Of a DNA stretch of 64,000 nt, positions 10,060 through 19,543 are shown one piece after another. Within the stretch, counting starts at the first letter, position 1. The number at the start of each line of letters is the position of its first letter. Made by a program: the position numbers and the translations under genes. The notes beneath the pieces were generated by a model. The model saw nothing but the letters and a program-made list of their open reading frames with translations. It did not search any database and was not told where the DNA came from. Origin of the DNA: Pseudomonas sp. p1(2021b) (GTDB taxonomy: Bacteria > Pseudomonadota > Gammaproteobacteria > Pseudomonadales > Pseudomonadaceae); contig NZ_CP083746.1 of assembly GCF_020151015.1 (NCBI RefSeq), positions 3,997,001 through 4,061,000 on the forward strand, in the 5' to 3' direction.

Positions 10060-10150
10060 CCCCCATCGCCGGCAAGCCATCTCCCACAGGTATGGCGGTG
10101 TCTCTGAAAACAGCGCAGGACAAGTGGGGGCCGGCTTGCCGGCGATGGGG
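10060..10150. repeat. Inverted pair of REP-like palindromes
   Basis: CCCCATCGCCGGCAAGCC and its reverse complement GGCTTGCCGGCGATGGGG flank about 55 bases in the gap between ffh and the CcsA-like gene. This core differs from the CGGGACAAGCCCG type seen elsewhere, so two REP subclasses are present. Confidence 0.8.
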
Positions 10151-10221
10151 CCTGCCGGTCTTCCTTGGCAGCGGCGATCTATGCCACACTCCGTCTCTTT
10201 AAGGCTCGCCAACCAGGACTT

Positions 10222-11031
10222 ATGGTCTCCTCTCCCAGCCTCATCCCCAACCTGATCGCCGCCGGCCTTTATATAGCCGCGGCCATCTACCAGGGCGCCT
10301 ACCTCGCCCAGGGCCGCAAGGCCGATAAACGCCTGCTCGGCCTGCTCGGCGCCCTGGCGGTGCTCGCCCAGGGCGGCGCCCTGTTCTTCCAGTTGATCAC
10401 CCCGCTGGGCCTGAGCCTGGACTTCTTCAGCGCCGCCAGCCTGATCGCCGTGGCGGTGATCGGCCTGACCCTGCTGGCCTGCCTGCGCATCCCGGTGGAA
10501 AACCTGCTGATACTGCTGTTCCCGCTCGGCGCCATCACCGCCCTGCTGGCCCAGTTCGCACCGCCCGGCACCGTGCCGCTGGTCAACGAGGAGCCGGGAA
10601 TCCTGGCGCACATCCTGCTGTCGATCCTGGCCTATGGCCTGTTCACCATCGCCGTGTTCCAGGCCCTGTTGCTGCTGCTGCAGGACCACCAGCTCAAGCA
10701 CAAGCACCCCTCCGGGCTGATCCGCAACTTCCCGCCCCTGCAAACCATGGAAAGCCTGCTGTTCGGCTTCCTCTGGGCGGGCTGGGGCCTGCTTTCGCTG
10801 TCGCTGGTGTCCGGCTGGCTGTTCCTGGAGAACCTGTTCGCCCAGCACCTGGTGCACAAGACCTTGCTGTCCTGCATCGCCTGGGTGGTGTTCGGCTTGT
10901 TGCTGTGGGGCCGCACCCGCCTGGGCTGGCGTGGCCACAAGGCGATCCGCTGGACCCTCGCCGGTTTCTGCCTGCTGATGCTGGCCTATTTCGGCAGCAA
11001 GCTGGTACGTGAATTCATCCTGCATATCTGA
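10222..11031 (+). CDS. CcsA/YpjD-type cytochrome c assembly family membrane protein
   Basis: The 269-residue protein has about eight hydrophobic segments and resembles the CcsA/CcmC haem-handling family, with a tryptophan-rich segment (GFLWAGWGLLSLSLVSGWLF) near residues 180-200 and conserved histidines. By family it would take part in cytochrome c biogenesis or haem handling in the inner membrane, but this short subfamily is poorly understood and the role is inferred. The ATG was chosen because AGGA precedes it and the frame's 19 extra upstream residues fall in a non-conserved leader. The next gene starts 9 bases downstream, so the two are likely co-transcribed. Confidence 0.75.
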   Translation: MVSSPSLIPNLIAAGLYIAAAIYQGAYLAQGRKADKRLLGLLGALAVLAQGGALFFQLITPLGLSLDFFSAASLIAVAVIGLTLLACLRIPVENLLILLFPLGAITALLAQFAPPGTVPLVNEEPGILAHILLSILAYGLFTIAVFQALLLLLQDHQLKHKHPSGLIRNFPPLQTMESLLFGFLWAGWGLLSLSLVSGWLFLENLFAQHLVHKTLLSCIAWVVFGLLLWGRTRLGWRGHKAIRWTLAGFCLLMLAYFGSKLVREFILHI

Positions 11032-11040
11032 CGGCCGCCC

Positions 11041-12243
11041 ATGAACACCCTGCCGTACGCACCGCTACTCGGCACCTTGGCACTGGCCCTGCTGTGGTCG
11101 GCGCTGTTCACCGCGGTCGACGCGGCCCGCCAACTGCTCAACGGCCACCAGCGCCCCGCTGAAAGCGCCGAACCCGCCCTGCCGGCCCAGGCCGTGGTGC
11201 TGTGTGCGAGCCTGGGCAAGCTGCTGGTGCTCGGCCTGGCCTGCCTGGCCGGGCAGCGCTACAACGGTGAGCATGGCTTCTGGCTGGCCGGCCTGGCGGC
11301 CACCTGCACCTTGCTGGTCCTGGGCGAATACTTGCCACGACGCATGGCCCGGCGCAACCCGCAGGCCTTCGTCGCCCTCGGCGCCCTGTTGCGCTGGCCA
11401 CTGGTGCTATTGCAACCGCTGGCCTGCCTGCTCGATGGCTGCGCCAAGCTGCTTCTGCGGCCGTTTCGCACCCCGCCCACGGCGGTTGCCCTGCACCCGG
11501 AGGAGCACGACGACTTCGACGACGCCGAACCCTTCGAGGCCCCTCGGGCGGGCCTGCTAGAAGGCCTGCAATCGCTGGACAAGATCACCGTCAACGACAT
11601 CCTGGTGCCGCGCAACGAAGTGGACGGCATCAACCTGGACGAGCCGATCGAGCAGATCATCGAGCAACTGATCGTCAGCCGCCATACCCGCCTGCCGGTC
11701 TATCACAGCGATATCAACCAGGTCGAAGCCATCCTCAACACCAAGCAGATCAGCCACCTGCTACCCCACGCCGAACTGACCCGCGAGGCGTTGCGGGCCG
11801 CCTGCTACGAGCCTTATTTCGTACCCGAGAGCACGCCGCTGCAGATGCAGCTGCTGAACTTCCACAAGCAGCAGCGGCGCCTGGGCGTGGTGGTCGACGA
11901 ATACGGCGAAGTGCTGGGGATCGTCACCCTGGAGGACATCCTCGAGGAGATCGTCGGCGAGTTCGAGGACGAACAGTCCCTCGACAACCCCCACGTCCAC
12001 CCCCTGGACGATGGCCGCTACGTGATCGAAGGCACCGCCTCGCTGCGCGAGATCAACCGCAGCCTCGGCTGGCACCTGCCCTGCGACGGCGGCCCGAAGA
12101 CCCTCAACGGCCTGGTCACCGAAGCCCTGGAAAGCATCCCGGAAAGCGCCGTCTGCCTGAAGATCGGCCGCTATCGCCTGGAAATCCTCGAAACAGAGGA
12201 CAATTGCGCCAGCAAGGTACTGGTGTGGACCGTGACCCGATAG
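11041..12243 (+). CDS. CNNM/CorC (HlyC) family membrane protein with CBS domains
   Basis: The 400-residue protein has an N-terminal DUF21-like membrane region (residues 1-140, about four hydrophobic stretches). A CBS pair follows (about 180-300, with VNDILVPRNEVDGINLD and LGVVVDEYGEVLGIVTLEDILEEIVGE), then a C-terminal transporter-associated domain from about 320 (YVIEGTASLREINRSLGW). This is the architecture of the CNNM/YfjD/CorB group, implicated in divalent-metal (Mg2+, Co2+) efflux. It follows the CcsA-like gene in a probable two-gene operon. Substrate is inferred from family only. Confidence 0.85.
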   Translation: MNTLPYAPLLGTLALALLWSALFTAVDAARQLLNGHQRPAESAEPALPAQAVVLCASLGKLLVLGLACLAGQRYNGEHGFWLAGLAATCTLLVLGEYLPRRMARRNPQAFVALGALLRWPLVLLQPLACLLDGCAKLLLRPFRTPPTAVALHPEEHDDFDDAEPFEAPRAGLLEGLQSLDKITVNDILVPRNEVDGINLDEPIEQIIEQLIVSRHTRLPVYHSDINQVEAILNTKQISHLLPHAELTREALRAACYEPYFVPESTPLQMQLLNFHKQQRRLGVVVDEYGEVLGIVTLEDILEEIVGEFEDEQSLDNPHVHPLDDGRYVIEGTASLREINRSLGWHLPCDGGPKTLNGLVTEALESIPESAVCLKIGRYRLEILETEDNCASKVLVWTVTR

Positions 12244-12500
12244 CTATACTCGGGTCACGCTTACCCAGCCCTGCCGTCCCGCCCGCTACCCGCACCCGGC
12301 GTCCTACGGCCAGTCCGCTCCACTGACACGCCCCGCGGTCCTGCTTCACCACCCAGAACAGCCCGCTCCCCCTCCCTACCCCCTGGGCTATCGTCAGTCG
12401 GGCGACTCACCACTATTCGCTCCGGCGCCCGTGCGCCCCTGCCTGCCCGGCAGGGCACGAACCGCCCACGAGGAGCAATCGACTGTCAGGGACCTACACG

Positions 12501-13802
12501 ATGACAACCAGCAGTACCTATGCCGATACCCCGGCAACTCCGGTCAACTCGCCTGCGCGGGTGGCCACCGCCAGCTTCATCGGCACCGCCATCGAATTCT
12601 ACGACTTCTACGTTTATGCCACGGCCGCAGCCCTGGTGATCGGCCCGGTGTTCTTCCCGTCGGGCTCGGGCACCGCGCAGATGCTCGCGGCCTTCATCAC
12701 CTTCGGCATCGCCTTCCTCGCCCGCCCGCTGGGCTCGGCGCTGTTCGGCCATTTCGGCGACCGCATCGGGCGCAAGTCGACCCTGGTCGCCTCGCTGTTG
12801 CTGATGGGCGTGTCCACCACACTGATCGGCGTGTTGCCGGGCTATGACAGCATCGGTATCTGGGCACCGGTACTGCTCTGCCTGTTGCGCTTCGGCCAAG
12901 GCCTGGGGCTGGGCGGCGAATGGGGCGGCGCGGCGCTGCTGGCCACCGAGAACGCGCCCGAAGGCAAGCGGGCCTGGTTCGGCATGTTCCCGCAATTGGG
13001 CCCTTCGATCGGCTTCCTGGCCGCCAACGGCCTGTTCCTGGGCTTGGCCCTGGTGCTCAGCGACGAACAGTTCCGCGAATGGGGCTGGCGCATTCCGTTC
13101 CTGCTCAGCGCCGCGCTGGTGGTGGTGGGCCTGTACGTGCGCCTGAAGCTCGAGGAAAGCCCGGTGTTCGCCAAAGCCGTGGCGCGTCATGAGCGGGTGA
13201 AACTGCCGGTGGTCGACCTGTTCGCCAAGTACTGGCTGCCGACCCTGCTGGGCGCCCTGGCGATGGTGGTGTGCTATGCGCTGTTCTACATCTCCACGGT
13301 GTTTTCCCTGAGCTACGGGGTCTCGACCCTGGGCTACACCCGCCAGAGCTTCCTGGGCATGCTGTGCTTCGCCGTGGTCTTCATGGCCCTGGCCACGCCC
13401 TTGTCGGCCTGGTTGAGCGACCGCTACGGGCGCAAGCCGGTGCTGATCGTCGGCGCACTGCTGGCGGTGGCATCGGGGTTCACCATGGAGCCACTGCTGA
13501 CCTCGGGTTCGACCACGGGCGTGGCGCTGTTCCTGGCCATCGAGCTGTTCCTGATGGGCGTGACCTTCGCCCCGATGGGCGCCTTGCTGCCTGAACTGTT
13601 CCCGACCCACGTGCGCTACACCGGCGCCTCGGCGGCCTACAACCTGGGCGGCATCGTCGGCGCCTCGGCGGCTCCGTTCTTCGCCCAGAAGCTGGTGAGC
13701 ATGGGTGGGTTGAGCTGGGTGGGCGGCTACGTCTCGGCGGCGGCTGTGATCAGCCTGATTGCCGTGCTGTGCTTGAAAGAGACCCGTCACGCGGAACTTT
13801 GA
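12501..13802 (+). CDS. MFS transporter, metabolite:H+ symporter (MHS) family
   Basis: A 433-residue, twelve-helix inner-membrane transporter. It shows the MHS signatures ATASFIGTAIEFYDFYVYATAAAL at the first helix, GHFGDRIGRKS and SDRYGRKPVLIVG (the MFS loop 2-3 and 8-9 motifs), and GLGLGGEWGGAALLATENAP. Members usually carry dicarboxylates, osmolytes or aromatic acids; the substrate cannot be told here. It stands alone, with 257 bases of GC-rich DNA upstream in which I see no clear regulatory site, and a REP element follows it. Confidence 0.88.
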   Translation: MTTSSTYADTPATPVNSPARVATASFIGTAIEFYDFYVYATAAALVIGPVFFPSGSGTAQMLAAFITFGIAFLARPLGSALFGHFGDRIGRKSTLVASLLLMGVSTTLIGVLPGYDSIGIWAPVLLCLLRFGQGLGLGGEWGGAALLATENAPEGKRAWFGMFPQLGPSIGFLAANGLFLGLALVLSDEQFREWGWRIPFLLSAALVVVGLYVRLKLEESPVFAKAVARHERVKLPVVDLFAKYWLPTLLGALAMVVCYALFYISTVFSLSYGVSTLGYTRQSFLGMLCFAVVFMALATPLSAWLSDRYGRKPVLIVGALLAVASGFTMEPLLTSGSTTGVALFLAIELFLMGVTFAPMGALLPELFPTHVRYTGASAAYNLGGIVGASAAPFFAQKLVSMGGLSWVGGYVSAAAVISLIAVLCLKETRHAEL

Positions 13803-13810
13803 ACGGCTGG

Positions 13811-13858
13811 GGCCGCGTTGCGGCCCTTTCGCGGCACAAGGCCGCTCCTACAGGGATC
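13811..13858. repeat. REP element (CGCGGCACAAGGCCGC type)
   Basis: A hairpin GGCCGC/GCGGCC is followed by TTTCGCGGCACAAGGCCGCTCCTACAGG, in the gap between the convergent MFS and purT genes. The same subtype recurs near 54610-54727. Confidence 0.8.
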
Positions 13859-13874
13859 GAGGGAGCGGCAGGTA

Positions 13875-15056
13875 TCAGAACTCGACCTTGACCGCCTGCG
13901 ACGCACGGGTCGCCTTGGCCCGAGCAGCCTCGATCGACTCGTCGCGGGCCAGGCACACGCCCATGCGGCGCTGGCCGTCGATTTCCGGCTTGCCGAACAG
14001 GCGGATCGCGGTATCCGGCTCGCTCAACGCTGCGCCCAGGTTGGCGAACGAGGTCTGCTGCGACTTGCCCTGCGGCAGGATCACGGCCGAGGCCGACGGG
14101 CCGAACTGGCGCACCACCGGGATTGGCAGGCCGAGGATCGCGCGGGCATGCAGGGCGAACTGCGACAGATCCTGGGAGATCAGCGTCACCAGGCCCGTGT
14201 CGTGCGGGCGCGGCGAGACCTCGCTGAACCATACCTGGTCACCCTTGACGAACAGCTCTACGCCGAACAGGCCACGCCCGCCCAGGGCATCGGTGACCGC
14301 CTGGGCGACCCGCTGGGACTCGGCCAGCGCCTTAGGGCTCATGGCCTGGGGCTGCCAGGACTCCTGGTAGTCGCCCTTCTCCTGGCGATGCCCGACCGGT
14401 GCCAGGAAGGTGGTGCCGCCCACATGGCGCACGGTCAGCAAGGTGATCTCGTATTCGAAATCGATGAAGCCTTCGATGATCACCCGGCCCTTGCCGGCAC
14501 GGCCGCCTTCCTGGGCGTAGTCCCAGGCCTGGTGCAGGTCGGCTTCGCTGCGCAGCAGGCTCTGGCCCTTGCCCGAGGAACTCATCACCGGCTTGACCAC
14601 GCACGGGTAGCCCAGGTCCGCGACCGCCTTGGCGTAGTCTTCGAAGGTATCGGCAAAGTGATAGGGCGAGGTCGGCAGGTCCAGCTCCTCGGCCGCCAGG
14701 CGCCGGATGCCCTCACGGTTCATGGTCAGTTGCGTGGCACGGGCGGTGGGCACCACGTTGAAGCCTTCATTCTCCAGTTCCACCAGGGTGGCGGTGGCGA
14801 TGGCCTCGATTTCCGGCACGATGTAGTGCGGCTTTTCAGCCTCGATCACCGCGCGCAGGGCAGCGCCATCGAGCATGTTGATGACGTGGCTGCGATGCGC
14901 GACCTGCATGGCCGGTGCATTGGCGTAGCGGTCCACGGCGATCACCTCGACACCCAGGCGCTGCAGCTCGATCACCACTTCCTTGCCCAGCTCGCCGCAG
15001 CCACACAGCAGTACACGGGTCGCGGTGGGCGACAATGGGGTTCCGATACGGGTCAT
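13875..15056 (-). CDS. purT: Formate-dependent phosphoribosylglycinamide formyltransferase
   Basis: ATP-grasp enzyme that uses formate and ATP to formylate GAR in purine synthesis, an alternative to PurN. The 393-residue protein has the N-terminal fold with [17 protein letters not shown], the ATP-grasp segments [18 protein letters not shown] and [19 protein letters not shown], and [22 protein letters not shown]. The ATG giving [10 protein letters not shown] matches the family N-terminus; an 11-residue longer frame is ignored. Convergent with the MFS gene. Confidence 0.97.
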   Translation of the reverse strand: MTRIGTPLSPTATRVLLCGCGELGKEVVIELQRLGVEVIAVDRYANAPAMQVAHRSHVINMLDGAALRAVIEAEKPHYIVPEIEAIATATLVELENEGFNVVPTARATQLTMNREGIRRLAAEELDLPTSPYHFADTFEDYAKAVADLGYPCVVKPVMSSSGKGQSLLRSEADLHQAWDYAQEGGRAGKGRVIIEGFIDFEYEITLLTVRHVGGTTFLAPVGHRQEKGDYQESWQPQAMSPKALAESQRVAQAVTDALGGRGLFGVELFVKGDQVWFSEVSPRPHDTGLVTLISQDLSQFALHARAILGLPIPVVRQFGPSASAVILPQGKSQQTSFANLGAALSEPDTAIRLFGKPEIDGQRRMGVCLARDESIEAARAKATRASQAVKVEF

Positions 15057-15194
15057 TTCAGGTCCTCGAAGGCGTCGGGGCCGCGCCACGCTGGCTGCCG
15101 CCCGCTGAAAAAGGACCGGTATTCTACACCTGGCAACGCCCGTTGGGGCTGTTGTGGGAGCGACCTGGTGTCGCCAAAGAAGGGCGCGCCTGCC

Positions 15195-15662
15195 TCAACC
15201 CACCACGGCCGTGCGGCGTGCCCGCCAGGCCATGGCCAACCACACGGCGGTGACGCCGGCGAACTTCGAGGCCAGCGCCGTGCCGATCACCGCTGGGGTC
15301 AGGGCACCGATCATGCCGAAGAAAATGAAGGTGTCCACCGGGATGCTCATCGCCGAGCTCAGCCACAGGCGGTCGCGCAGCGGCCGGCGGGTAACGCTGA
15401 ACACCAGCCAGTCGATCAACTCGGAGATGAAGAACGCGGTGGCGCTGGCCAGCGCGATGGCCGGCTCCGAAGTGACGTAGGACAGCACCAGGGCCGCCAG
15501 CATGGCCAACAGCGCGCCATGGCCATAGCGGGTTTGCACCATGTCACGCAGGATGAACACCAGCCCACCCCAGGCGGACCAGATCACATCCAGGTGCGGC
15601 GCACTGGAGAAGGCGTAGTTGATCAGCACTACGCTGCTGATGTAGGCGATGAGATAGAACAT
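15195..15662 (-). CDS. VUT family protein, putative queuosine precursor transporter
   Basis: A 155-residue, strongly hydrophobic protein with about five membrane helices, containing YGHGALLAMLAALVLSYV, FFISELIDWLVFSVTRR and SSAMSIPVDTFIFFGMIG. These match the VUT/YhhQ family of precursor transporters for the tRNA base queuosine (preQ0/preQ1 uptake). It is shorter than E. coli YhhQ (about 220 residues), and this short form is known from pseudomonads as far as I recall. Function is inferred from family; no queuosine biosynthesis genes are nearby. Confidence 0.7.
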   Translation of the reverse strand: MFYLIAYISSVVLINYAFSSAPHLDVIWSAWGGLVFILRDMVQTRYGHGALLAMLAALVLSYVTSEPAIALASATAFFISELIDWLVFSVTRRPLRDRLWLSSAMSIPVDTFIFFGMIGALTPAVIGTALASKFAGVTAVWLAMAWRARRTAVVG

Positions 15663-15738
15663 GGGATCACGCGTTGGGCAAGCGGCACAGAATACTTGAT
15701 TTCAAAGTCAACTGCAGCCCCTGCCTGCGCCGGAGCCA

Positions 15739-15821
15739 TCGCGGGACAAGCCCGCTCCCACAGGTCCCGAACGACCTCGTGGCATGCATCGTACCTGTGG
15801 GAGCGGGCTTGTCCCGCGATT
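15739..15821. repeat. Inverted REP pair (REPIN)
   Basis: ATCGCGGGACAAGCCCGCTC plus CCACAGGT is repeated in reverse at the other end of this 83-base block, so the whole gap can fold into one long hairpin. It lies between the DUF1289 gene and the transporter gene. Confidence 0.88.
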
Positions 15822-15844
15822 GGACCGCATGAACACCATGGCTC

Positions 15845-16045
15845 TCAGATGACCAACCCAGCCGCCACCGCCCGCTCATGGCACAGCACCAGCACCTGCC
15901 GGCGCTCCTGGTTGTCCATGCGCGACCAGCGGGTGATCTCGGCCACCGTACGCTGGCAGCCCACGCAGATATCCTGCTCATCCAGCGCGCAGACATTTAC
16001 GCACGGCGAGGCGACCGGCCGCTCACGATCAGCCACGTCAGTCAT
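15845..16045 (-). CDS. DUF1289 domain-containing small protein
   Basis: A 66-residue protein with four cysteines spaced CVNVC...CVGC ([21 protein letters not shown]), the DUF1289 signature, probably a small metal or Fe-S binding site, followed by [17 protein letters not shown]. Its start codon lies inside the 3' end of the carbonic-anhydrase-like gene, with an 8-base overlap, so translation is probably coupled. The longer frame upstream of the chosen ATG lies entirely inside the neighbouring gene. Molecular role is unknown. Confidence 0.85.
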   Translation of the reverse strand: MTDVADRERPVASPCVNVCALDEQDICVGCQRTVAEITRWSRMDNQERRQVLVLCHERAVAAGLVI

Positions 16046-16562
16046 CCTGCGGCACCAGGTCACGGGCATAGCGTTCGGCGTTCTGCACGTAATGGGCGGC
16101 GCTGGCTTCGAGCATGCGCTTCTGCGCCTCGGTCAGCTCGCGTACCACCTTGCCCGGAGACCCCATCACCAGCGAGCCGTCGGGAATCTCCTTGCCTTCC
16201 GGGATCAATGCGTTGGCACCGATGATGCAGTGCTTGCCGATACGCGCCCCGTTGAGGATCACCGCATTGATGCCGACCAGGCTGTGGTCGCCCACCGTGC
16301 AGCCATGGAGCATGGCGTTGTGGCCGACAGTGACGCCCTTGCCGAGGGTCAGCGGCGAGCCCATGTCGGTATGCATCACCGTGCCATCCTGGACATTGCT
16401 GCCTTCGCCGATGTCGATCAGCTCGTTGTCGCCGCGCAGCACCGCACCGAACCAGACGCTGGCCCCGGCCTGCAGGCGGACCTTGCCGATCAAGGTGGCA
16501 TTGGGCGCGGCCCAGCTGGTGGGATGGGTTTCGACCCGCAGGTCGCCCAGGCGGTATTTCAT
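16038..16562 (-). CDS. Gamma-carbonic-anhydrase family protein (YrdA/PaaY-like)
   Basis: A 174-residue left-handed beta-helix protein made of hexapeptide repeats, containing [51 protein letters not shown] and the metal-site histidines of [11 protein letters not shown]. The family includes gamma carbonic anhydrases, but many YrdA-type members have no shown activity, so the reaction is uncertain. The ATG preceded by GAGCGAGAC and giving MKYRLGDL was preferred to an upstream in-frame start. It overlaps the DUF1289 gene and is 41 bases from the Nudix gene on the same strand. Confidence 0.88.
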   Translation of the reverse strand: MKYRLGDLRVETHPTSWAAPNATLIGKVRLQAGASVWFGAVLRGDNELIDIGEGSNVQDGTVMHTDMGSPLTLGKGVTVGHNAMLHGCTVGDHSLVGINAVILNGARIGKHCIIGANALIPEGKEIPDGSLVMGSPGKVVRELTEAQKRMLEASAAHYVQNAERYARDLVPQDD

Positions 16563-16603
16563 GTCTCGCTCCTCACGGTTCAAGGCCTTGGCGGGATGCC
16601 CGA

Positions 16604-17203
16604 TCAGATCGGGATAAAGCGCTCGGGGGGATGGTGCAGGTCGATACCGGCATCGAACAGCACGTTGACCAGCTCGACGATCATGATCGCCGACAGCCCC
16701 CAGATCTTGTATTCGCCATAGCGGTAGGCAGGCACGTACCAGCTGCGGCCCTGGTAATCGATACGATGGGTATGCTCGCGCGGGTCCTGGCGGAAGAATG
16801 CCAGCGGCACGGTGAACACGGCCGCGATCTCTGCATCATTGGCCCGGTACTCGACGAAATCCGGCACCACACCGACGAACGGCGTCACCTTCAGGCCATG
16901 CAGGGAGATCAGCGGGCTGAGTGGGCCAACCACCTCCACCAGGCCCGGCGGCAGACCGATTTCCTCCTCGGCTTCGCGCAGGGCGGTAAACACCAGGTCA
17001 GGATCTTCCGGGTCTCGCCGCCCACCGGGGAAGGCCACTTCGCCGCCGTGGGTGGAAAGGCCCTTGGCCCGCAGGGTCAGCACCAACTCGGGCTCTTCGC
17101 TACGGGTGATGGGCAAGAGAACCGCCGCTTCGGGGAAACGACGGTCCGTTTCCAGTGACGCGGGGGTATGGTTGCTCATACGGCGAAGGAGCTCATCCAG
17201 CAT
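16604..17203 (-). CDS. Nudix hydrolase, CoA pyrophosphatase type
   Basis: A 199-residue protein. It has the CoA-pyrophosphatase motif [20 protein letters not shown] just before the Nudix box [25 protein letters not shown] (residues about 70-95), and [19 protein letters not shown] near the C-terminus as in YeaB/NudL proteins. The expected reaction is hydrolysis of coenzyme A to 4'-phosphopantetheine and 3',5'-ADP. The start MLDELLRRM was chosen by family fit. It diverges from the second Nudix gene. Confidence 0.88.
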   Translation of the reverse strand: MLDELLRRMSNHTPASLETDRRFPEAAVLLPITRSEEPELVLTLRAKGLSTHGGEVAFPGGRRDPEDPDLVFTALREAEEEIGLPPGLVEVVGPLSPLISLHGLKVTPFVGVVPDFVEYRANDAEIAAVFTVPLAFFRQDPREHTHRIDYQGRSWYVPAYRYGEYKIWGLSAIMIVELVNVLFDAGIDLHHPPERFIPI

Positions 17204-17336
17204 TACACACTCTCGATTGCAAGGCCTGCCCTGCATGATGCACCAAAGCCGCAACGCACCCAAGCCCCGCCGGATGGCAGCTTGCGGTCACGGTGGCGGG
17301 CACGCCAAGATAGCCGTACCTCAAAGGAAGAAAAGC

Positions 17337-17891
17337 ATGAAATTCTGCAGCGCGTGCGGCCAGCCAGTGATACAGCGGATCCCCGAGGGCGACAGCCGCC
17401 CCCGCTACGTCTGCGATCATTGCCAGACCATCCATTACCAGAACCCCAATATCGTGGCTGGCGTTTTGCCCACCCATGGCACCCAGGTCTTGCTGTGTCG
17501 CCGTGCGATCGAACCGCGCCGTGGGTTCTGGACCCTGCCCGCCGGTTTCATGGAGAATGGCGAGACCCTCGAGCAAGCCGCCCGTCGCGAAACCGTGGAG
17601 GAAGCCTGCGCCCGGGTCGGGCACATGAGCCTGTACCAGTTGTTCGACCTGCCGCACATCGACCAGGTGCATGTGTTCTTCCGCGCCGAACTGGCCGACC
17701 TGGATTTCGCCGTCGGAATCGAGAGCCTGGAAGTGCGCTTGTTCGAAGAACATGAAATTCCATGGGGCGAGCTGGCTTTCCGCACCGTGGCACGCACACT
17801 AGAATGCTATTATCGCGACCGCATCGGGCAGTCCTACCCGGTAGGCCATGAGTACCTGCCCCCGATGAATGTCTCGTCGTCCATCACCTAG
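17337..17891 (+). CDS. Nudix hydrolase with N-terminal zinc ribbon
   Basis: A 184-residue protein. An N-terminal CSAC...CDHC ribbon (residues 4-30) resembles that of NADH pyrophosphatases. The Nudix box is GFMENGETLEQAARRETVEE near residues 70-90, continuing ACARV, so the usual glycine of the box's end is Cys. The substrate is likely a nucleoside diphosphate derivative, but the protein lacks the large N-terminal domain of NudC, so I do not assign it. It is preceded by AAGGAAG. The L,D-transpeptidase gene begins 19 bases downstream, suggesting a shared transcript. Confidence 0.85.
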   Translation: MKFCSACGQPVIQRIPEGDSRPRYVCDHCQTIHYQNPNIVAGVLPTHGTQVLLCRRAIEPRRGFWTLPAGFMENGETLEQAARRETVEEACARVGHMSLYQLFDLPHIDQVHVFFRAELADLDFAVGIESLEVRLFEEHEIPWGELAFRTVARTLECYYRDRIGQSYPVGHEYLPPMNVSSSIT

Positions 17892-17910
17892 TTTTCAGGG
17901 ATACGGTTTC

Positions 17911-18453
17911 ATGCGCTGGTTGCTCGCCCTTTTCTGCCTTTGCGTTACGTCGGTGTCCCAGGCTGCGTTCACCGAGACCATCATCCGCAAGCCGCAGGAC
18001 GCCGCGCAGTCCTCGGTCACCCGTCAACCGTTGGTCGACAAGGTACTGGTGCTCAAGTCCGAGCGCCGCCTGCAACTGATCAGCCGTGGCGAGCCGCTCA
18101 AGACCTACCGCATCTCCCTGGGCAAGCAACCCAAGGGCACCAAGGAGCGCGAGGGCGACAACCGCACCCCCGAAGGCCTCTACTGGCTGGACTGGCGCAA
18201 GGTCAGCGACCGCTTCAACCTGGCCATGCACATCTCCTACCCCAATATCAGCGATGCCGCCCGCGCCCGCCGTGAAGGCGTCAACCCTGGCGGCATGATC
18301 ATGATCCACGGTACGCCCATCGACGAGGAATACCCGGAGTGGTACTTCCACACCCTGGACTGGACCGAAGGCTGCATCGCCATGCGCAATGCGGACATGC
18401 AGGAAGTCTGGAGCATGGTCAAGGACGGGACCTTGATCGAGATTCGTCCCTGA
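17911..18453 (+). CDS. L,D-transpeptidase (YkuD domain) family protein
   Basis: A 180-residue exported protein: signal peptide at residues 1-19 (MRWLLALFCLCVTSVSQAA), then a YkuD domain with YRISLGKQPKGTKEREGDNRTPEG and the catalytic region HGTP...DWTEGCIAMRN, where the Cys is the nucleophile and the His its partner. The family cross-links peptidoglycan or attaches proteins to it in the periplasm. It is the last intact core gene before the Rhs island, which begins 35 bases downstream. Confidence 0.92.
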   Translation: MRWLLALFCLCVTSVSQAAFTETIIRKPQDAAQSSVTRQPLVDKVLVLKSERRLQLISRGEPLKTYRISLGKQPKGTKEREGDNRTPEGLYWLDWRKVSDRFNLAMHISYPNISDAARARREGVNPGGMIMIHGTPIDEEYPEWYFHTLDWTEGCIAMRNADMQEVWSMVKDGTLIEIRP

Positions 18454-18487
18454 TTCCTACACTTCACCAATTCTGTAAGAAGCTTCT

Positions 18488-18853
18488 GCCAGGTGCTGCC
18501 GTCCGGGTAGCTGACCTGGGTCACCAGGGTGGTCAGGTGGTGATACTCGTAGGCGATCTTGCGGCCCAGCGGGTCGGTTTCCTCGAGCAGGCGGGCGAAC
18601 TCGTCGTGCTTGAAGGCGAGTTTGTTGCCGTCCGGCAGGCCCAGGCCGACCATGTGTAACGGTACTGGGTGAGGGTCTCGACCGCTTCGTTGTTCACCAC
18701 ACGCTTGATATCGGTCAGCCGGCCCAGCGGGTTGTCGTAGTGCAGATGCACCCGCGTGCCGCCAGTAGCGTTGATGTCGGTCAGCCTGTCTTCGGGTGTA
18801 CGGGTGAAATGCAGGAAGTGGCCGAGGGCGTTCTCGATGCGTTGCAGCGAGCG
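18488..18853 (-). pseudogene. Rhs core remnant with internal deletion
   Basis: The minus strand reads two pieces of the Rhs shell that are separate in the intact gene at 27384-31598. One piece is the DPLGRK/LTTLVTQVSYPDGSTW region plus LPDGNKLAF upstream of it. The other is the LGRLTDIKRVVNNEAVETLTQYRY region. They are joined out of frame at about 18656, removing roughly 340 bases. Both outer ends break abruptly into unrelated DNA. No start codon or tip remains, so it cannot make an effector. It marks the distal end of the island. Confidence 0.85.
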
Positions 18854-18958
18854 GGTAGCGCCAGGGTCTTTCCTGCAGAGAGTGAGGCCCGCAGCTCAGC
18901 TCTTCTTAATTTTGTTTTTAAGGAGCAATTTACTACGAAACTTCACGTAGAAATACTA

Positions 18959-19507
18959 TCAAACCACTCTAATCTCCCTTAAATCCAAACCCTTCAACCC
19001 GCTATCCTTGGCCGCACCAACGAATTTATCAGACACAAAAATGGAAAGCGGACTTTCAGCCACCCGAAAAACATCAAAACCTTGCACCGCAAGAGCATTC
19101 AGTACAACCCTATAAACAACCAAACCATTGGGGTATTCATCAAACTCCGAGAGCTCTCTATTAATCGCGCCATCCAAAACCGTGTGAACCAAAATTCCAG
19201 AATGATCTGAATTTGGGGACAAGACACTTACATCCTCAATAGAACTGGGAGCCACGGAGCGGAATAAAATTTTGGCCTTGGACGTCACAATGAGCACAGG
19301 CTTAAATAAAGTAAATATATCCGAGGCGTCTTTCTTGTTCTTATCATCAGAATTAAACTCCAGCTCATATTGGTTTGCAAACAAAGATTCGACATCATTG
19401 CCAAAGGTATATTGCTGCGCGGCAGCATGCAATGAAAGACTGCTATCTTCTCCAATTAAAGTTTTAAATTTACTATCCTGAGCTACAGAGTAATATCTCA
19501 TAACCAT
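18959..19507 (-). CDS. Putative immunity protein (Imm11/DUF1629-like), orphan
   Basis: A 182-residue soluble protein. The C-terminal sequence VSDKFVGAAKDSGLKGLDLREI resembles the end of Imm11/DUF1629-type immunity proteins, a family-level guess from memory. Codon use is AT-rich, unlike the flanking core genes but like the other tip-associated genes here. An upstream TTG at 19525 is possible, but its ribosome site is badly spaced; the ATG at 19507 has GGAAAG ten bases upstream. It lies 36 bases after another immunity-like gene, with no complete toxin beside it, so it is probably a retained orphan immunity. Confidence 0.6.
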   Translation of the reverse strand: MVMRYYSVAQDSKFKTLIGEDSSLSLHAAAQQYTFGNDVESLFANQYELEFNSDDKNKKDASDIFTLFKPVLIVTSKAKILFRSVAPSSIEDVSVLSPNSDHSGILVHTVLDGAINRELSEFDEYPNGLVVYRVVLNALAVQGFDVFRVAESPLSIFVSDKFVGAAKDSGLKGLDLREIRVV

Positions 19508-19543
19508 CCAGAAATATCTTTCCAATCTCCCCCAGATCTTAAG

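Noticed and set aside
13818..16721. 967-codon plus-strand open frame from purT to the Nudix gene
   Set aside because: It crosses several well-supported minus-strand genes and two REP blocks, so it is a chance frame.
18237..18653. 138-codon minus-strand ORF overlapping the L,D-transpeptidase
   Set aside because: Its 5' half is Rhs core scrap and its 3' half is antisense of the transpeptidase gene; there is no ribosome site.
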